Positions 35,109 to 43,233 of a stretch of 64,000 nucleotides of DNA are shown here, piece after piece (position 1 is the stretch's first letter; each line of letters opens with the position of its first letter). The DNA lies in contig NZ_VTWT01000001.1 of assembly GCF_008727925.1 (NCBI RefSeq), positions 682,001 to 746,000 on the forward strand, written 5' to 3'. The position numbers and the translations under genes are program-made. The notes beneath the pieces are model-generated. The model was given only the letters and a program-made list of their open reading frames with translations. It did not search any database and was not told the DNA's origin. This stretch comes from Adhaeribacter soli (lineage in GTDB: Bacteria > Bacteroidota > Bacteroidia > Cytophagales > Hymenobacteraceae).

Positions 35109-36212
35109 ATGGCTTCCGGAAAAAATAAAACTTTAAGCAAGCAGGATAAAATTGCCAGTTTCGATTTCAACGGCGTAGGCGACAGCAACGCCGGCTTATT
35201 CGGTTTGCCCTTCGATGAGAACGATGCCGAGGTGGTGATCATTCCGGTTCCCTGGGAAGTTACCGTATCCTACAGTGCCGGTACCGCCGAAGGTCCGCAG
35301 GCCGTAAAGGATGCTTCCCCGCAACTCGATCTTTTCGATCCGGAGATCCGCAACGCCTGGCAGCTGGGAATCTGGATGGAAGAAATTTCGGAAGAATGGC
35401 AAACCACCAGCACGCAACTCCGGAGCCAGGCCGAAAAATACATCGACTGGCTCGAAGATGGCAGCCCGGCCGACACCAATACCGATTATGCTAAAATGCT
35501 ATCGGTAATCAATAAAAAAGGGAAAGAGCTGGCCGATTGGCTCAGAACCAGAAGCCTGAACTACCTGAAAAAAGGTAAAATGGTAGGTTTGCTGGGCGGC
35601 GATCACAGCACCCCGCTTGGCCTGATGCAGGCCCTGGGCGAAGTGCACGAAGAGTTCGGCATTCTGCACATCGATGCCCATTGCGACTTACGGGAAGCTT
35701 ACGAAGGGTTTGAATATTCGCACGCTTCCATTATGTACAATGCCCTGAAAATTCCGCAACTGAAAAAGATCGTGCAGGTAGGCATCCGCGACCTGGCGCA
35801 ATCGGAGGCAGAACTGGCCGAGCAATCGAACGGACGCGTGGCTATTTTCTACGATTACTTTCTGAAAGAAGGCCTGAATGACGGCAAATCCTGGAAGAAA
35901 ATGTGCAAGAAGATTGTAGCCCAGTTGCCGCAGAAAGTATACATCAGCTTCGATATCGATGGCCTTGATCCGAAACTTTGCCCGGGCACGGGAACGCCGG
36001 TTCCGGGAGGCCTGGAGTTCGATCAGGCGCTTTACCTGATCAAGGCTTTGGTGCGGTCCGGCCGGGAAATTATTGCCTTCGACCTGGTGGAAGTTGGCCC
36101 CGGCGAAAGCGAATGGAACGGGAACGTAGGCGCACGACTGTTGTACAAACTTTGTAACTGGATGGCTGTTTCGCAGAAAAAACTGGAAGCGCCGATGCTG
36201 CACGCAAAGTAA
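35109..36212 (+). CDS. Agmatinase/arginase family ureohydrolase
   Basis: This 367-residue ureohydrolase has the manganese ligands GGDHS, IDAHCDLR and SFDIDGLDP. It is longer than typical agmatinases, with an insert of about 60 residues before the first metal ligand (WLEDGSPADTN...). It starts 1 nt after the SpeD-SpeE stop, which argues for agmatine to putrescine conversion feeding spermidine synthase. Arginase, formiminoglutamase or guanidinobutyrase cannot be excluded on sequence. No arginine decarboxylase is in the window. It probably forms the last step of the operon, with no obvious terminator before the next gene. Confidence 0.88.
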   Translation: MASGKNKTLSKQDKIASFDFNGVGDSNAGLFGLPFDENDAEVVIIPVPWEVTVSYSAGTAEGPQAVKDASPQLDLFDPEIRNAWQLGIWMEEISEEWQTTSTQLRSQAEKYIDWLEDGSPADTNTDYAKMLSVINKKGKELADWLRTRSLNYLKKGKMVGLLGGDHSTPLGLMQALGEVHEEFGILHIDAHCDLREAYEGFEYSHASIMYNALKIPQLKKIVQVGIRDLAQSEAELAEQSNGRVAIFYDYFLKEGLNDGKSWKKMCKKIVAQLPQKVYISFDIDGLDPKLCPGTGTPVPGGLEFDQALYLIKALVRSGREIIAFDLVEVGPGESEWNGNVGARLLYKLCNWMAVSQKKLEAPMLHAK

Positions 36213-36290
36213 TTTCATTTTATAAAAACAAATCCCATAGGTTTTCAGTAAATAGGCCGTATTCTATATAGCAACTAAAACTGAACATCT

Positions 36291-36626
36291 ATGGGATTTA
36301 TCATTAAACTCTTACTTACGGCTGTGGCAGTAGTGCTTTCGGCCTATCTGCTGCCAGGCGTAAACGTGGCCGGCTTTGGTACCGCCCTGATCGTAGCGCT
36401 GGTACTGGCAGTGCTCAACGCCATTGTCCGGCCCATCCTGGTATTGCTTTCCCTGCCCATTACCTTTTTGACCCTGGGCTTGTTCCTGCTGGTTATCAAT
36501 GCCCTTATTATTCTGCTTGCCGATGCTATAGTTCCCGGTTTTGAGGTGAATGGTTTTATCTGGGCGCTGATCTTCAGTATAATCCTCTCTATAATAACGA
36601 CCATAATTGACCTGATTACCGGTTAG
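36291..36626 (+). CDS. Phage holin family 4-like small membrane protein
   Basis: This 111-residue protein has four tightly spaced hydrophobic helices and matches the PF04020 (phage_holin_4_2/YvlD) family: LPGVNVAGFGTALIVALVLAVLNAIVRPILVLLSLPITFLTLG is the typical core, with a second IVPGFEVNGFIWALIFSIILSII segment. Despite the name it is usually a chromosomal membrane protein of unknown role, with no lysis function shown. No phage genes adjoin it. It is monocistronic with a clear terminator. Confidence 0.9.
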   Translation: MGFIIKLLLTAVAVVLSAYLLPGVNVAGFGTALIVALVLAVLNAIVRPILVLLSLPITFLTLGLFLLVINALIILLADAIVPGFEVNGFIWALIFSIILSIITTIIDLITG

Positions 36627-36654
36627 CAGAGCAAAAAAGTCCTTTGGTAAAATT

Positions 36655-36684
36655 AAAAGCCCCGCATAACGGGGCTTTTTTTTT
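36655..36684. terminator. Bidirectional intrinsic terminator
   Basis: A 10-bp stem AAAAGCCCCG / CGGGGCTTTT has a 5-nt loop, with the T tract continuing to 36684. It lies between convergent genes. Confidence 0.85.
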
Positions 36685-36703
36685 ATAAATTATCCTTTCT
36701 GGA

Positions 36704-37042
36704 TCAGGCTGCCGATTGCATCCAGTTTTCGCAGGCATCAGCGCATTCCTGACAAATGCGGGCGCAATGCTGGCAATGTTCAGCTTCGTGCTTGGCGCAT
36801 TCTTCGGCGCAAAGGCGGCAGATTTCAATGCATTCTTTCATTACATGGCGGGCATGGGCCGAATTCCGGGCTACAAAGCGCGCAGTAAGCATGCAGATAT
36901 CGGCGCAATCGCGGTCCAGCATAATACAACCGGCCATCATTTTTACGTCATCTTCCTGCAGGCACATGGTGGCGCAGGTTTCGCAGGCGGTAATGCATTT
37001 TATAAGGATGTGCTCCAGGTTGTTGGTTTTTTCCGATTTCAT
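36704..37042 (-). CDS. Four-helix bundle copper-binding/storage (Csp-like) protein
   Basis: A 112-residue helical protein with 16 cysteines (CITACETCATMC, CIMLDRDCADIC, CIEICRLCAEEC, HCQHCARICQECADAC). This is the DUF326/Csp family, where Cys side chains inside a four-helix bundle hold many Cu(I) ions. No signal peptide is visible from the ATG at 37042, so it resembles cytosolic Csp3. The longer frame from 37132 would add 30 residues unlike the family and is not preferred. It is convergent with the holin-family gene and divergent from recQ by about 150 nt. Cu buffering is inferred from family. Confidence 0.85.
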   Translation of the reverse strand: MKSEKTNNLEHILIKCITACETCATMCLQEDDVKMMAGCIMLDRDCADICMLTARFVARNSAHARHVMKECIEICRLCAEECAKHEAEHCQHCARICQECADACENWMQSAA

Positions 37043-37144
37043 AGTTTTAAGTTTTAGGTCCGGTACATTTCTACGCTGGAAGCGTACCGGGGTTCCTGTA
37101 AATATCCGGTTTGGTCCAGGTTCATTTAACATCAGAAAACATTA

Positions 37145-37176
37145 TCTGTAATATTGGGTCAAAATGCGTAATTTTG
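37145..37176 (+). promoter_or_regulatory. Promoter of recQ
   Basis: TAATTTTG (37169-37176) matches TAnnTTTG perfectly, with TCTG 20 nt before. It falls inside a possible longer recQ reading frame (from 37164). Transcription would begin near 37183, so translation must start at the ATG at 37194. Confidence 0.5.
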
Positions 37177-37193
37177 TAAAAAAAAGAAGGCAC

Positions 37194-39341
37194 ATGACAA
37201 TCCAGGCGGCTAAGCACATATTGAAGGACTATTTCGGGTACGACAGCTTCCGGCCCATGCAGCAGGATATTATTGAAAGCGTGCTGCAGAACCAGGATGT
37301 GCTGGTGCTGATGCCTACCGGGGGCGGAAAGTCGCTTTGCTATCAGGTGCCGGCATTGGTAAAACCGGGCCTTTGCGTGGTGGTTTCGCCGCTTATTGCC
37401 TTAATGAAAGACCAGGTGGAAGCGTTGCGGGAATACGGCGTAAAAGCAGAATACCTCAACAGCACCCAATCTTCCCGGGAGCAGGAGCAGATCGAAAATG
37501 CATGCCTGGCCGGAGAACTGAAATTGCTATATGTTTCGCCGGAAAAACTCCTTTCTGCCGGTTTTTTCAATTTCCTGAAACGCCTGCCGCTTAACCTTTT
37601 TGCCATCGATGAAGCCCACTGTATTTCTTCCTGGGGCCACGATTTCCGCCCGGAATATACCCAGCTGAAATTCCTGAAAGAACAATTTCCGGAAGTACCG
37701 GTAATTGCCCTCACCGCCACTGCCGATAAATTAACCCGTCAGGACATTCAGCAGCAATTAAAGCTCGAAGATCCGAAGGTATTTATTTCTTCTTTCGACC
37801 GGCCCAACATTTACCTCCAAGTTAAACCCGGCCGCGACCGCATCAAGCAGATCCTGAATTTCCTGGATGCGCACCCCGGCCAGCCCGGTATTATTTATTG
37901 CCTGAGCCGGAATGCCACCGAAAGCCTGGCTGCCAAATTACAGGCAGGTGGCTACAATGCGGCTTACTACCACGCCGGTTTACCCGCCGAAAGGCGCGCT
38001 ACCACCCAGGAAAAGTTTCTACGCGACGATGTGCAGATCATTTGTGCTACCATTGCTTTCGGCATGGGAATCGATAAGTCGAACGTGCGGTGGGTAATCC
38101 ATTACAACCTGCCTAAAAACCTGGAAGGTTACTATCAGGAAATTGGCCGGGCCGGCCGCGATGGGGCCAGATCGGAGGCGCTGCTCTTTTACAGCTACGC
38201 CGATGTGGCTTCTCTACGCAGCATGCTCATGGAAGGCAAGGAAGGTCAGGTTGATCTGCAAATGACCAAACTCGAACGCATGCAGCAATACGCCGAAGCC
38301 ACCTTTTGCCGCCGCCAGATCCTGTTGCAGTATTTCGGCGAAACCAAAGCGGAGCCCTGCCGCAATTGCGATATCTGCCGGAATCCGCCCGCTACCTTCG
38401 ACGGCACCTTGCTGGCTCAGAAAGCGCTTTCTGCCATTACCCGCGTAAAAGAAAAGGCCACCCTCGGTACCTTGATCGATGTACTCCGCGGATCCCGCAA
38501 CCAGAGTATTCTGAGCAAAGGCTACGACAAGATCAAAACTTTCGGGGTTGGGCACGATGTTCCTTTCCTGGAATGGCAGAATTACCTGCACCAGATGCTG
38601 AATGCCGGCCTGTTTGAAATCGCTTATGACGAAGGGTACACTTTAAAACTGAACCCCAACAGCGAAAAGGTATTGTTTGAGCATAAAAAAGTGCCTTTGG
38701 TTAAATTCCAGCCGATCACGGCTGCTGCCCCGGCAGAAAGAGCGGTACGCACCAAGCCCAAAAAGGAACTGCAGAAAGACGAATTGTTCGACCGCTTAAA
38801 GAAACTTCGCAAGCAACTCGCCGACCAGCACAACGTGCCGCCCTACGTCATTTTTTCGGATAATACCTTGCTGGAAATGGCCGCCGAAAAGCCAACCAAC
38901 CGGGTAGCCATGCTGGCTATTTCCGGGGTAGGTATGGTGAAATACGAAAACTACGGCTACGAATTTATAAACGAGATCATGCGCTTTATTTCTGACCAAC
39001 AGGACCAGGGCAACAAGATCAAAGGCGCCACCCATCTGGTAACGTTCGACCTGCTGAAGCAGGGATTGAGTCCGGAGCAGATCGCAAAGCAACGGGAACT
39101 GAACCCGGTTACCATCTTTTCGCACATTGCAACTTTATACGAACAGGGCTACGAAATTAATATAAAGCAATACCTGAACGGAACAGAATACCAGGCGATT
39201 AAAGCAGCCTTTATGCAACTGGGTCCTGAAGCTAAGTTGAAAGAAATTTACGAGTACCTGCAGGAAACCTACGATTATTTTAAGATCCGGCTGGCGGCGG
39301 CAGTATTCAATAAGGAAAACAAACGTCAGGCTAACGCATAA
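37194..39341 (+). CDS. recQ: ATP-dependent DNA helicase RecQ
   Basis: This 715-residue 3'-5' helicase has the full RecQ order. DEAD core: LMPTGGGKSLCYQVP, IDEAHCISSWGHDFRPEY, ALTATAD. Helicase C: IICATIAFGMGIDKSNVR, EIGRAGRDG. RQC zinc site: CRRQILLQYFGETKAEPCRNCDIC. HRDC domain around residue 535-610 (LAISGVGMVKYENYG). It ends with a winged/HTH-like segment (LSPEQIAKQRELNP). It unwinds recombination and fork intermediates. A perfect TAnnTTTG element at 37169 and an AGAAGG before 37194 support this start over the ATG at 37164. Confidence 0.96.
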   Translation: MTIQAAKHILKDYFGYDSFRPMQQDIIESVLQNQDVLVLMPTGGGKSLCYQVPALVKPGLCVVVSPLIALMKDQVEALREYGVKAEYLNSTQSSREQEQIENACLAGELKLLYVSPEKLLSAGFFNFLKRLPLNLFAIDEAHCISSWGHDFRPEYTQLKFLKEQFPEVPVIALTATADKLTRQDIQQQLKLEDPKVFISSFDRPNIYLQVKPGRDRIKQILNFLDAHPGQPGIIYCLSRNATESLAAKLQAGGYNAAYYHAGLPAERRATTQEKFLRDDVQIICATIAFGMGIDKSNVRWVIHYNLPKNLEGYYQEIGRAGRDGARSEALLFYSYADVASLRSMLMEGKEGQVDLQMTKLERMQQYAEATFCRRQILLQYFGETKAEPCRNCDICRNPPATFDGTLLAQKALSAITRVKEKATLGTLIDVLRGSRNQSILSKGYDKIKTFGVGHDVPFLEWQNYLHQMLNAGLFEIAYDEGYTLKLNPNSEKVLFEHKKVPLVKFQPITAAAPAERAVRTKPKKELQKDELFDRLKKLRKQLADQHNVPPYVIFSDNTLLEMAAEKPTNRVAMLAISGVGMVKYENYGYEFINEIMRFISDQQDQGNKIKGATHLVTFDLLKQGLSPEQIAKQRELNPVTIFSHIATLYEQGYEINIKQYLNGTEYQAIKAAFMQLGPEAKLKEIYEYLQETYDYFKIRLAAAVFNKENKRQANA

Positions 39342-39371
39342 AAAAAGCCCTGCTGTGCGGCAGGGCTTTTT
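39342..39371. terminator. Bidirectional intrinsic terminator
   Basis: A perfect 12-bp stem AAAAAGCCCTGC / GCAGGGCTTTTT with a 6-nt loop starts right after the recQ stop. It also serves the convergent subtilisin gene. Confidence 0.85.
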
Positions 39372-39395
39372 ACTATTTAAATTTTATTAGCAAGC

Positions 39396-40559
39396 TTATT
39401 TACTGGCAATTGGGTCCGGACGGCTGTCTTTGTCGCCGGTTACATAACCGTTACGCCCAATGGCGGTACCTCTTAGCAGAAGCAGACCGGCAACGTGAGG
39501 CGCTGCAACGGAAGTACCTCTACCGGTACCATAACCACCGGTTTTACCAGTAGAGGTAATACCTTCGCCTGGGGCTGCATAATCTACGGAAGTACCATAG
39601 TTAGAGAACGAGGAGAAGGCGCCATAATTATTCATAGAAGAAACGGTATACACATTCGGAGCATTTACGCGGGCCGGAGAAACAGAGCTTGCGTCTACAG
39701 CGCTGTTACCGGCCGCAATTGCAAAAAGAATACCTTTAGCAGCGGCAGATTTTACAGCATTATCCAGTGTAGCCGAAATTCCCGAGCCTAAGCTCATGTT
39801 TACCACATCGCCTGGTTTAGCGTTTGCAATTACGTGGTTAACCGCCTTAATTGCGCTGGAAGTACTTCCACGACCCAGGTCATCGAATACCCGAAGGGCT
39901 ACGATAGAAGCATTGGCAGCAACCCCAACAACCCCAATGGTATTGTTTTTGGCGCCGATAATACCAGCCACACACGTTCCGTGGCCGTAACCATCTGTAT
40001 AGGAAGTTATACCGGTAATAAAGCTTCTGCTTCTGGCCTTATCTACGTTAAGATCCGGATGGTCAGGGTAAACCCCGCTATCGATAACCCAGGCAGTTTT
40101 ACCGGTACCATCGCCATAACCTACGCGGGCAACACCCCACGGAATGGTTTGAGCTGGCTGGGCCACCGAAGTAATAGTAGTACTCAGGGTTATTAACCGG
40201 TCTTGTTCGATAGAAGCCACATTCGGGTCATTTTTCAGGGCTTCCACCTGGGCTTTCGAAAGTCGGCCGGAGAAACCTCTTACCGCGCCTTCAAATTTTT
40301 GTTTGATGCTGGAAGGGGCAATTTTCTGATCGGCAGACATCGTCTCGATCGTTTCAGAGGCGTTTTCCCCATCTTTAAAAGTTACAATGTATTCCCCTTC
40401 AATCGCTTTACCATTTTCAGCGGAAACCGCAGCATTATCAGTTGGCTGGGTAGAAGCTGAATTATTTTCCAGGGTATCTTCTTTCTGACAGCCGGCCATT
40501 GTAAATACGGAGGCAAGTGCAAAGTAAGATACGGCTTTCTTGAATTGGTTCGCTTTCAT
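39396..40559 (-). CDS. S8 family subtilisin-like serine peptidase, lipoprotein
   Basis: This 387-residue protein has a lipoprotein signal (ALASVFTMAGC), an inhibitor I9 propeptide (about residues 50-125, with GEYIVTFKDG and VEALKNDPNVASIEQD) and a peptidase S8 domain. The catalytic triad is complete: Asp in AWVIDSGVYPDHPDL, His in GHGTCVAGIIG and Ser in GTSVAAPHVAGL. The oxyanion Asn is in AIAAGNSAVDAS. It should be self-processed and anchored to a membrane facing outward. No operon. It is preceded by a 780-nt AT-rich stretch. Confidence 0.92.
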   Translation of the reverse strand: MKANQFKKAVSYFALASVFTMAGCQKEDTLENNSASTQPTDNAAVSAENGKAIEGEYIVTFKDGENASETIETMSADQKIAPSSIKQKFEGAVRGFSGRLSKAQVEALKNDPNVASIEQDRLITLSTTITSVAQPAQTIPWGVARVGYGDGTGKTAWVIDSGVYPDHPDLNVDKARSRSFITGITSYTDGYGHGTCVAGIIGAKNNTIGVVGVAANASIVALRVFDDLGRGSTSSAIKAVNHVIANAKPGDVVNMSLGSGISATLDNAVKSAAAKGILFAIAAGNSAVDASSVSPARVNAPNVYTVSSMNNYGAFSSFSNYGTSVDYAAPGEGITSTGKTGGYGTGRGTSVAAPHVAGLLLLRGTAIGRNGYVTGDKDSRPDPIASK

Positions 40560-41341
40560 AATCTTATATTATAAGGTTCAAAATCAGAAATAATAAAAGT
40601 TTCTAGCAAAATTGAATTAACCGCCCCTGCTGTTTTATTCTTTCTGAACTACAGCCTTACAACATCCCTGTTTAAAGGAAAAGTTCAGAATCTACAATAA
40701 GGTTCTTGGAATTAGTACAATTTTGTCACGGAAAGATGTTTAAATAGTTATATAATTTACATTTTCATAAAATTTAGGTCCTGAATATAGAAATAGCGTT
40801 TTATCCTATATAGCCTGGTTTTTCCAAAAGTCTGAGACTTATTGTTGGGGTTCATTCTTTTCATTTGAGTACAATTCATTTCGTTCAGTTTAAAGTTTAT
40901 TTTTTTATTTATTTACCTTACCAGGCAGCCTTTTTAACTAAAAAATGCTAGCCAGAAAGCTTTTTTTAGCTTCTATTAAAAGAAGTAGCATAATCCGCAC
41001 CTTTATGTTGTAAGAGAGATACTAACCCTTGTTGCATAAGTTTCGCGGAAAAAGCCATAAAATGAAATAGTAAAAGGTATTAGAATGACAGTGCTATCTT
41101 ATTGTGGAAATTGTACAAAAGTATTATTGGTAACTGGGAACCTAATGCAGATCGAAAAAGGAATTGTTAAAATTATGCCGTCGGGAATATTTACCCGGGC
41201 GAAAGAAAATATCTAATTTTCAGCCTGCTATAAAAATTAAAGTGCTAAACTAATTAGTATTTTTTTTGGCAATTTCGTAGTTTTATGAATCAGATCCGGA
41301 TTTACTCCGTTTTAACACCTGGATACTAATTTTTTTAGAAC
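40560..41341. other. 782-nt AT-rich gap without recognised genes
   Basis: No ORF with coding character on either strand. Between 40.7 and 41.3 kb it is T/A-rich. ACTAATTAGT at 41249-41258 is a perfect 10-bp palindrome about 80 nt before the repressor gene. Otherwise I see nothing. Confidence 0.5.
41249..41258. promoter_or_regulatory. Possible operator of the XRE-S24 repressor
   Basis: The perfect palindrome ACTAATTAGT is 84 nt upstream of the repressor ATG. Autoregulators of this class often bind such sites. Motif only. Confidence 0.25.
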
Positions 41342-42118
41342 ATGCTTAGCGGTAATTTAAAGAATATAAGAAAGCGGTTAGGTTTTACGCAAGCACAACT
41401 GGCTGAAAAATTAAATATAAAACGCTCTTTAATAGGAGCTTACGAGGAAGGCCGGGCGGAACCTAAACTTTCCACTCTGGTTAGTATGGCCCGCTTATTC
41501 GGCATTTCCCTCGATTCCCTTATTACCCAGGACCATAGCCAGCCCTTGCCGAACGCTATTCCACAGCCGGAAAAAAGTACGGATGGTAAATTACGGGTGC
41601 TGGCTATTACGGTTGATAAAGAGCAGAACGAAAACATTGAGCTGGTACCGCAACGCGCCAGCGCCGGCTACCTGAATGGTTACGCCGATCCGGAATTTAT
41701 TGAAGACTTGCCAAAGTTCCGCCTGCCGATGCTGGCCGGTACTGGTACTTACCGCGCATTTGAGATATCCGGCGATTCAATGCTGCCTCTTGTAAGCGGA
41801 ACCGTAATAGTAGGCCGTTTTGTAGAGGATTGGAGCCATATTAAAGACGGCACGCCCTGCATTCTGGTTTCGAAGCGAGAGGGCGTGGTTTTCAAAAGGC
41901 TCTATAATAAGGTGCATTCTTCAGCCTTGATGATGCTGCATTCCGATAACCCGGTTTATCCGCCTTATGAATTACCGGTTACCGATATTCTGGAGATCTG
42001 GGAAGCCAAAGCCTATATCAGCAATTCTTTCCCGATGGCCGATCTTTCGTTGAGCAAACTTTCTTCCATCGTACTCGATCTGCAGCACGAAGTAATGAAG
42101 CTGAAAAAAGCGATTTAA
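41342..42118 (+). CDS. XRE-family repressor with LexA/CI-type S24 peptidase domain
   Basis: This 258-residue protein has an N-terminal HTH_3 domain (KRLGFTQAQLAEKLNIKRSLIGAYEEGRAEP) and a C-terminal S24 LexA-like domain. The latter has the Ser nucleophile in EISGDSMLPLV and the general-base Lys in GVVFKRLYN. A likely self-cleavage region with an Ala-Gly is QRASAGYLNG. Similar proteins in Cytophagales act as SOS- or stress-controlled regulators, or as phage-type CI repressors. Here no phage genes adjoin it. It stands alone with a terminator 25 nt after the stop. Confidence 0.88.
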   Translation: MLSGNLKNIRKRLGFTQAQLAEKLNIKRSLIGAYEEGRAEPKLSTLVSMARLFGISLDSLITQDHSQPLPNAIPQPEKSTDGKLRVLAITVDKEQNENIELVPQRASAGYLNGYADPEFIEDLPKFRLPMLAGTGTYRAFEISGDSMLPLVSGTVIVGRFVEDWSHIKDGTPCILVSKREGVVFKRLYNKVHSSALMMLHSDNPVYPPYELPVTDILEIWEAKAYISNSFPMADLSLSKLSSIVLDLQHEVMKLKKAI

Positions 42119-42142
42119 GTTTTAAAGGAAATTTCTGGAAGG

Positions 42143-42170
42143 GGCCGGCTTAATTTAGCCGGCCTTTTTT
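42143..42170 (+). terminator. Intrinsic terminator after the XRE-S24 gene
   Basis: An 8-bp stem GGCCGGCT / AGCCGGCC with a 6-nt loop is followed by six T. Confidence 0.85.
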
Positions 42171-42250
42171 AACTTACCAGCTTTTTCCCCGTAATACCCA
42201 CTGTTTAAGTTTTAAGCTTATTAAGAACTCCTACCAAAACAAATAGAACT

Positions 42251-42967
42251 ATGGTTCAACTCATAAAATCAGCGGAAAGGCATCACGCTTCGCACGGCTG
42301 GCTGAATTCCTATTTTCTTTTCTCTTTTGCCGACTACTACGATCCAATGAACATGTCTTTCGGCCCTTTGCGAGTTTTTAACGACGATTATATTGCGCCC
42401 CGTTCCGGTTTCCCCATGCACCCGCATTCCGAAATGGAGATAGTCACCATCGTTTTAAAAGGCGAAATAACCCATAAAGATAGCATTGGCAACGAAAAAG
42501 TAATAAAAGCGGGAGAGGTGCAGCGCATGACCGCCGGTACCGGAATAACCCACAGCGAAGAAAATAAGTCCGACGAAGAGCTGCATTTATACCAGCTCTG
42601 GTTTTTACCGAACCGCCGCGGCCTGCAACCTTCTTATGAGCAAAAGAAGATGGATTTCCTGGATGCCAGCAATGAACTCGTACCGCTGGCTACCGGGCAG
42701 AAAGTACTGGAAGACGTGATCTACATGAACTCCAACTCCACGATTTATTATTCCAATCTAAATTCCGATAAGGAAATCGATTTTAAAACCTTCGATATCC
42801 GGAAAACGCTGATCTATGTAACCGAAGGCCATATGTTTGTAAACGGCATGGAGGTTCGTAGTAACGATCAGTTACGACTCGATAAACAGGACATGATAAA
42901 AATGCGGGCAGCTAAAAACACTTCCTTCGTGCTCATCGATCTGCCCGGAGTAGAAGCAAACTTCTAA
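42251..42967 (+). CDS. Pirin family bicupin protein
   Basis: This 238-residue protein matches pirins of the YhhW type. The metal-binding cupin residues are in GFPMHPHSEMEIVT (two His) and GITHSEENKSD (His and Glu). Other signatures are FGPLRVFNDDY, GEVQRMTAGTG and LYQLWFLP. YhhW and human pirin are quercetin 2,3-dioxygenases in vitro and iron-dependent regulators in vivo; the physiological substrate is unknown. Length is normal. It is a single gene with interspersed repeats following its stop. Confidence 0.92.
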   Translation: MVQLIKSAERHHASHGWLNSYFLFSFADYYDPMNMSFGPLRVFNDDYIAPRSGFPMHPHSEMEIVTIVLKGEITHKDSIGNEKVIKAGEVQRMTAGTGITHSEENKSDEELHLYQLWFLPNRRGLQPSYEQKKMDFLDASNELVPLATGQKVLEDVIYMNSNSTIYYSNLNSDKEIDFKTFDIRKTLIYVTEGHMFVNGMEVRSNDQLRLDKQDMIKMRAAKNTSFVLIDLPGVEANF

Positions 42968-42974
42968 ATTAAAG

Positions 42975-43010
42975 GACATTGGTATCTGGATATTGGTATC
43001 TGGACTTTAA
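42975..43010. repeat. GACATTGGTATCTGGATATT repeat, copy 2
   Basis: Near-identical to the copy at 17253, and also located just after a stop codon. It is the inverse of copy 3 at 43197 across a 190-nt spacer containing a terminator. Confidence 0.75.
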
Positions 43011-43134
43011 ACCCTTAAGAGCCTATAATTCCGCATTAATCAAGATTAAGTTGTCTTTCAGGCTATATGGTTATTTTAAAATCCTGTTACTTTTAAACAA
43101 TAAGAATAAGGAATAAAAAACAGTAAGGTTAAGA

Positions 43135-43167
43135 AAAAAAGCCCCGGAAACTCTCCGGGGCTTTTTT
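43135..43167. terminator. Bidirectional intrinsic terminator
   Basis: An 8-bp GC stem GCCCCGGA / TCCGGGGC with a 5-nt loop is extended by six A and six T on the outside. It is flanked by inverted copies of a repeat at 42975 and 43197. Confidence 0.85.
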
Positions 43168-43196
43168 AATGAAGAAAATTGGATAAATATTATGAA

Positions 43197-43230
43197 TCCA
43201 GATACTAGTATCCAGATACCAATATCCAAT
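43197..43230. repeat. GGTATCTGGATACTAGTATC repeat, copy 3 (inverted)
   Basis: On the opposite strand it reads ATTGGATATTGGTATCTGGA then TACTAGTATCTGGA. It ends just before the peptidase stop codon. Confidence 0.7.
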
Positions 43231-43233
43231 AAA

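Noticed and set aside
40560-41341. Searched for a small RNA or gene in the 782-nt gap
   Set aside because: AT-rich with no clear structure apart from a 10-nt palindrome; nothing supportable.
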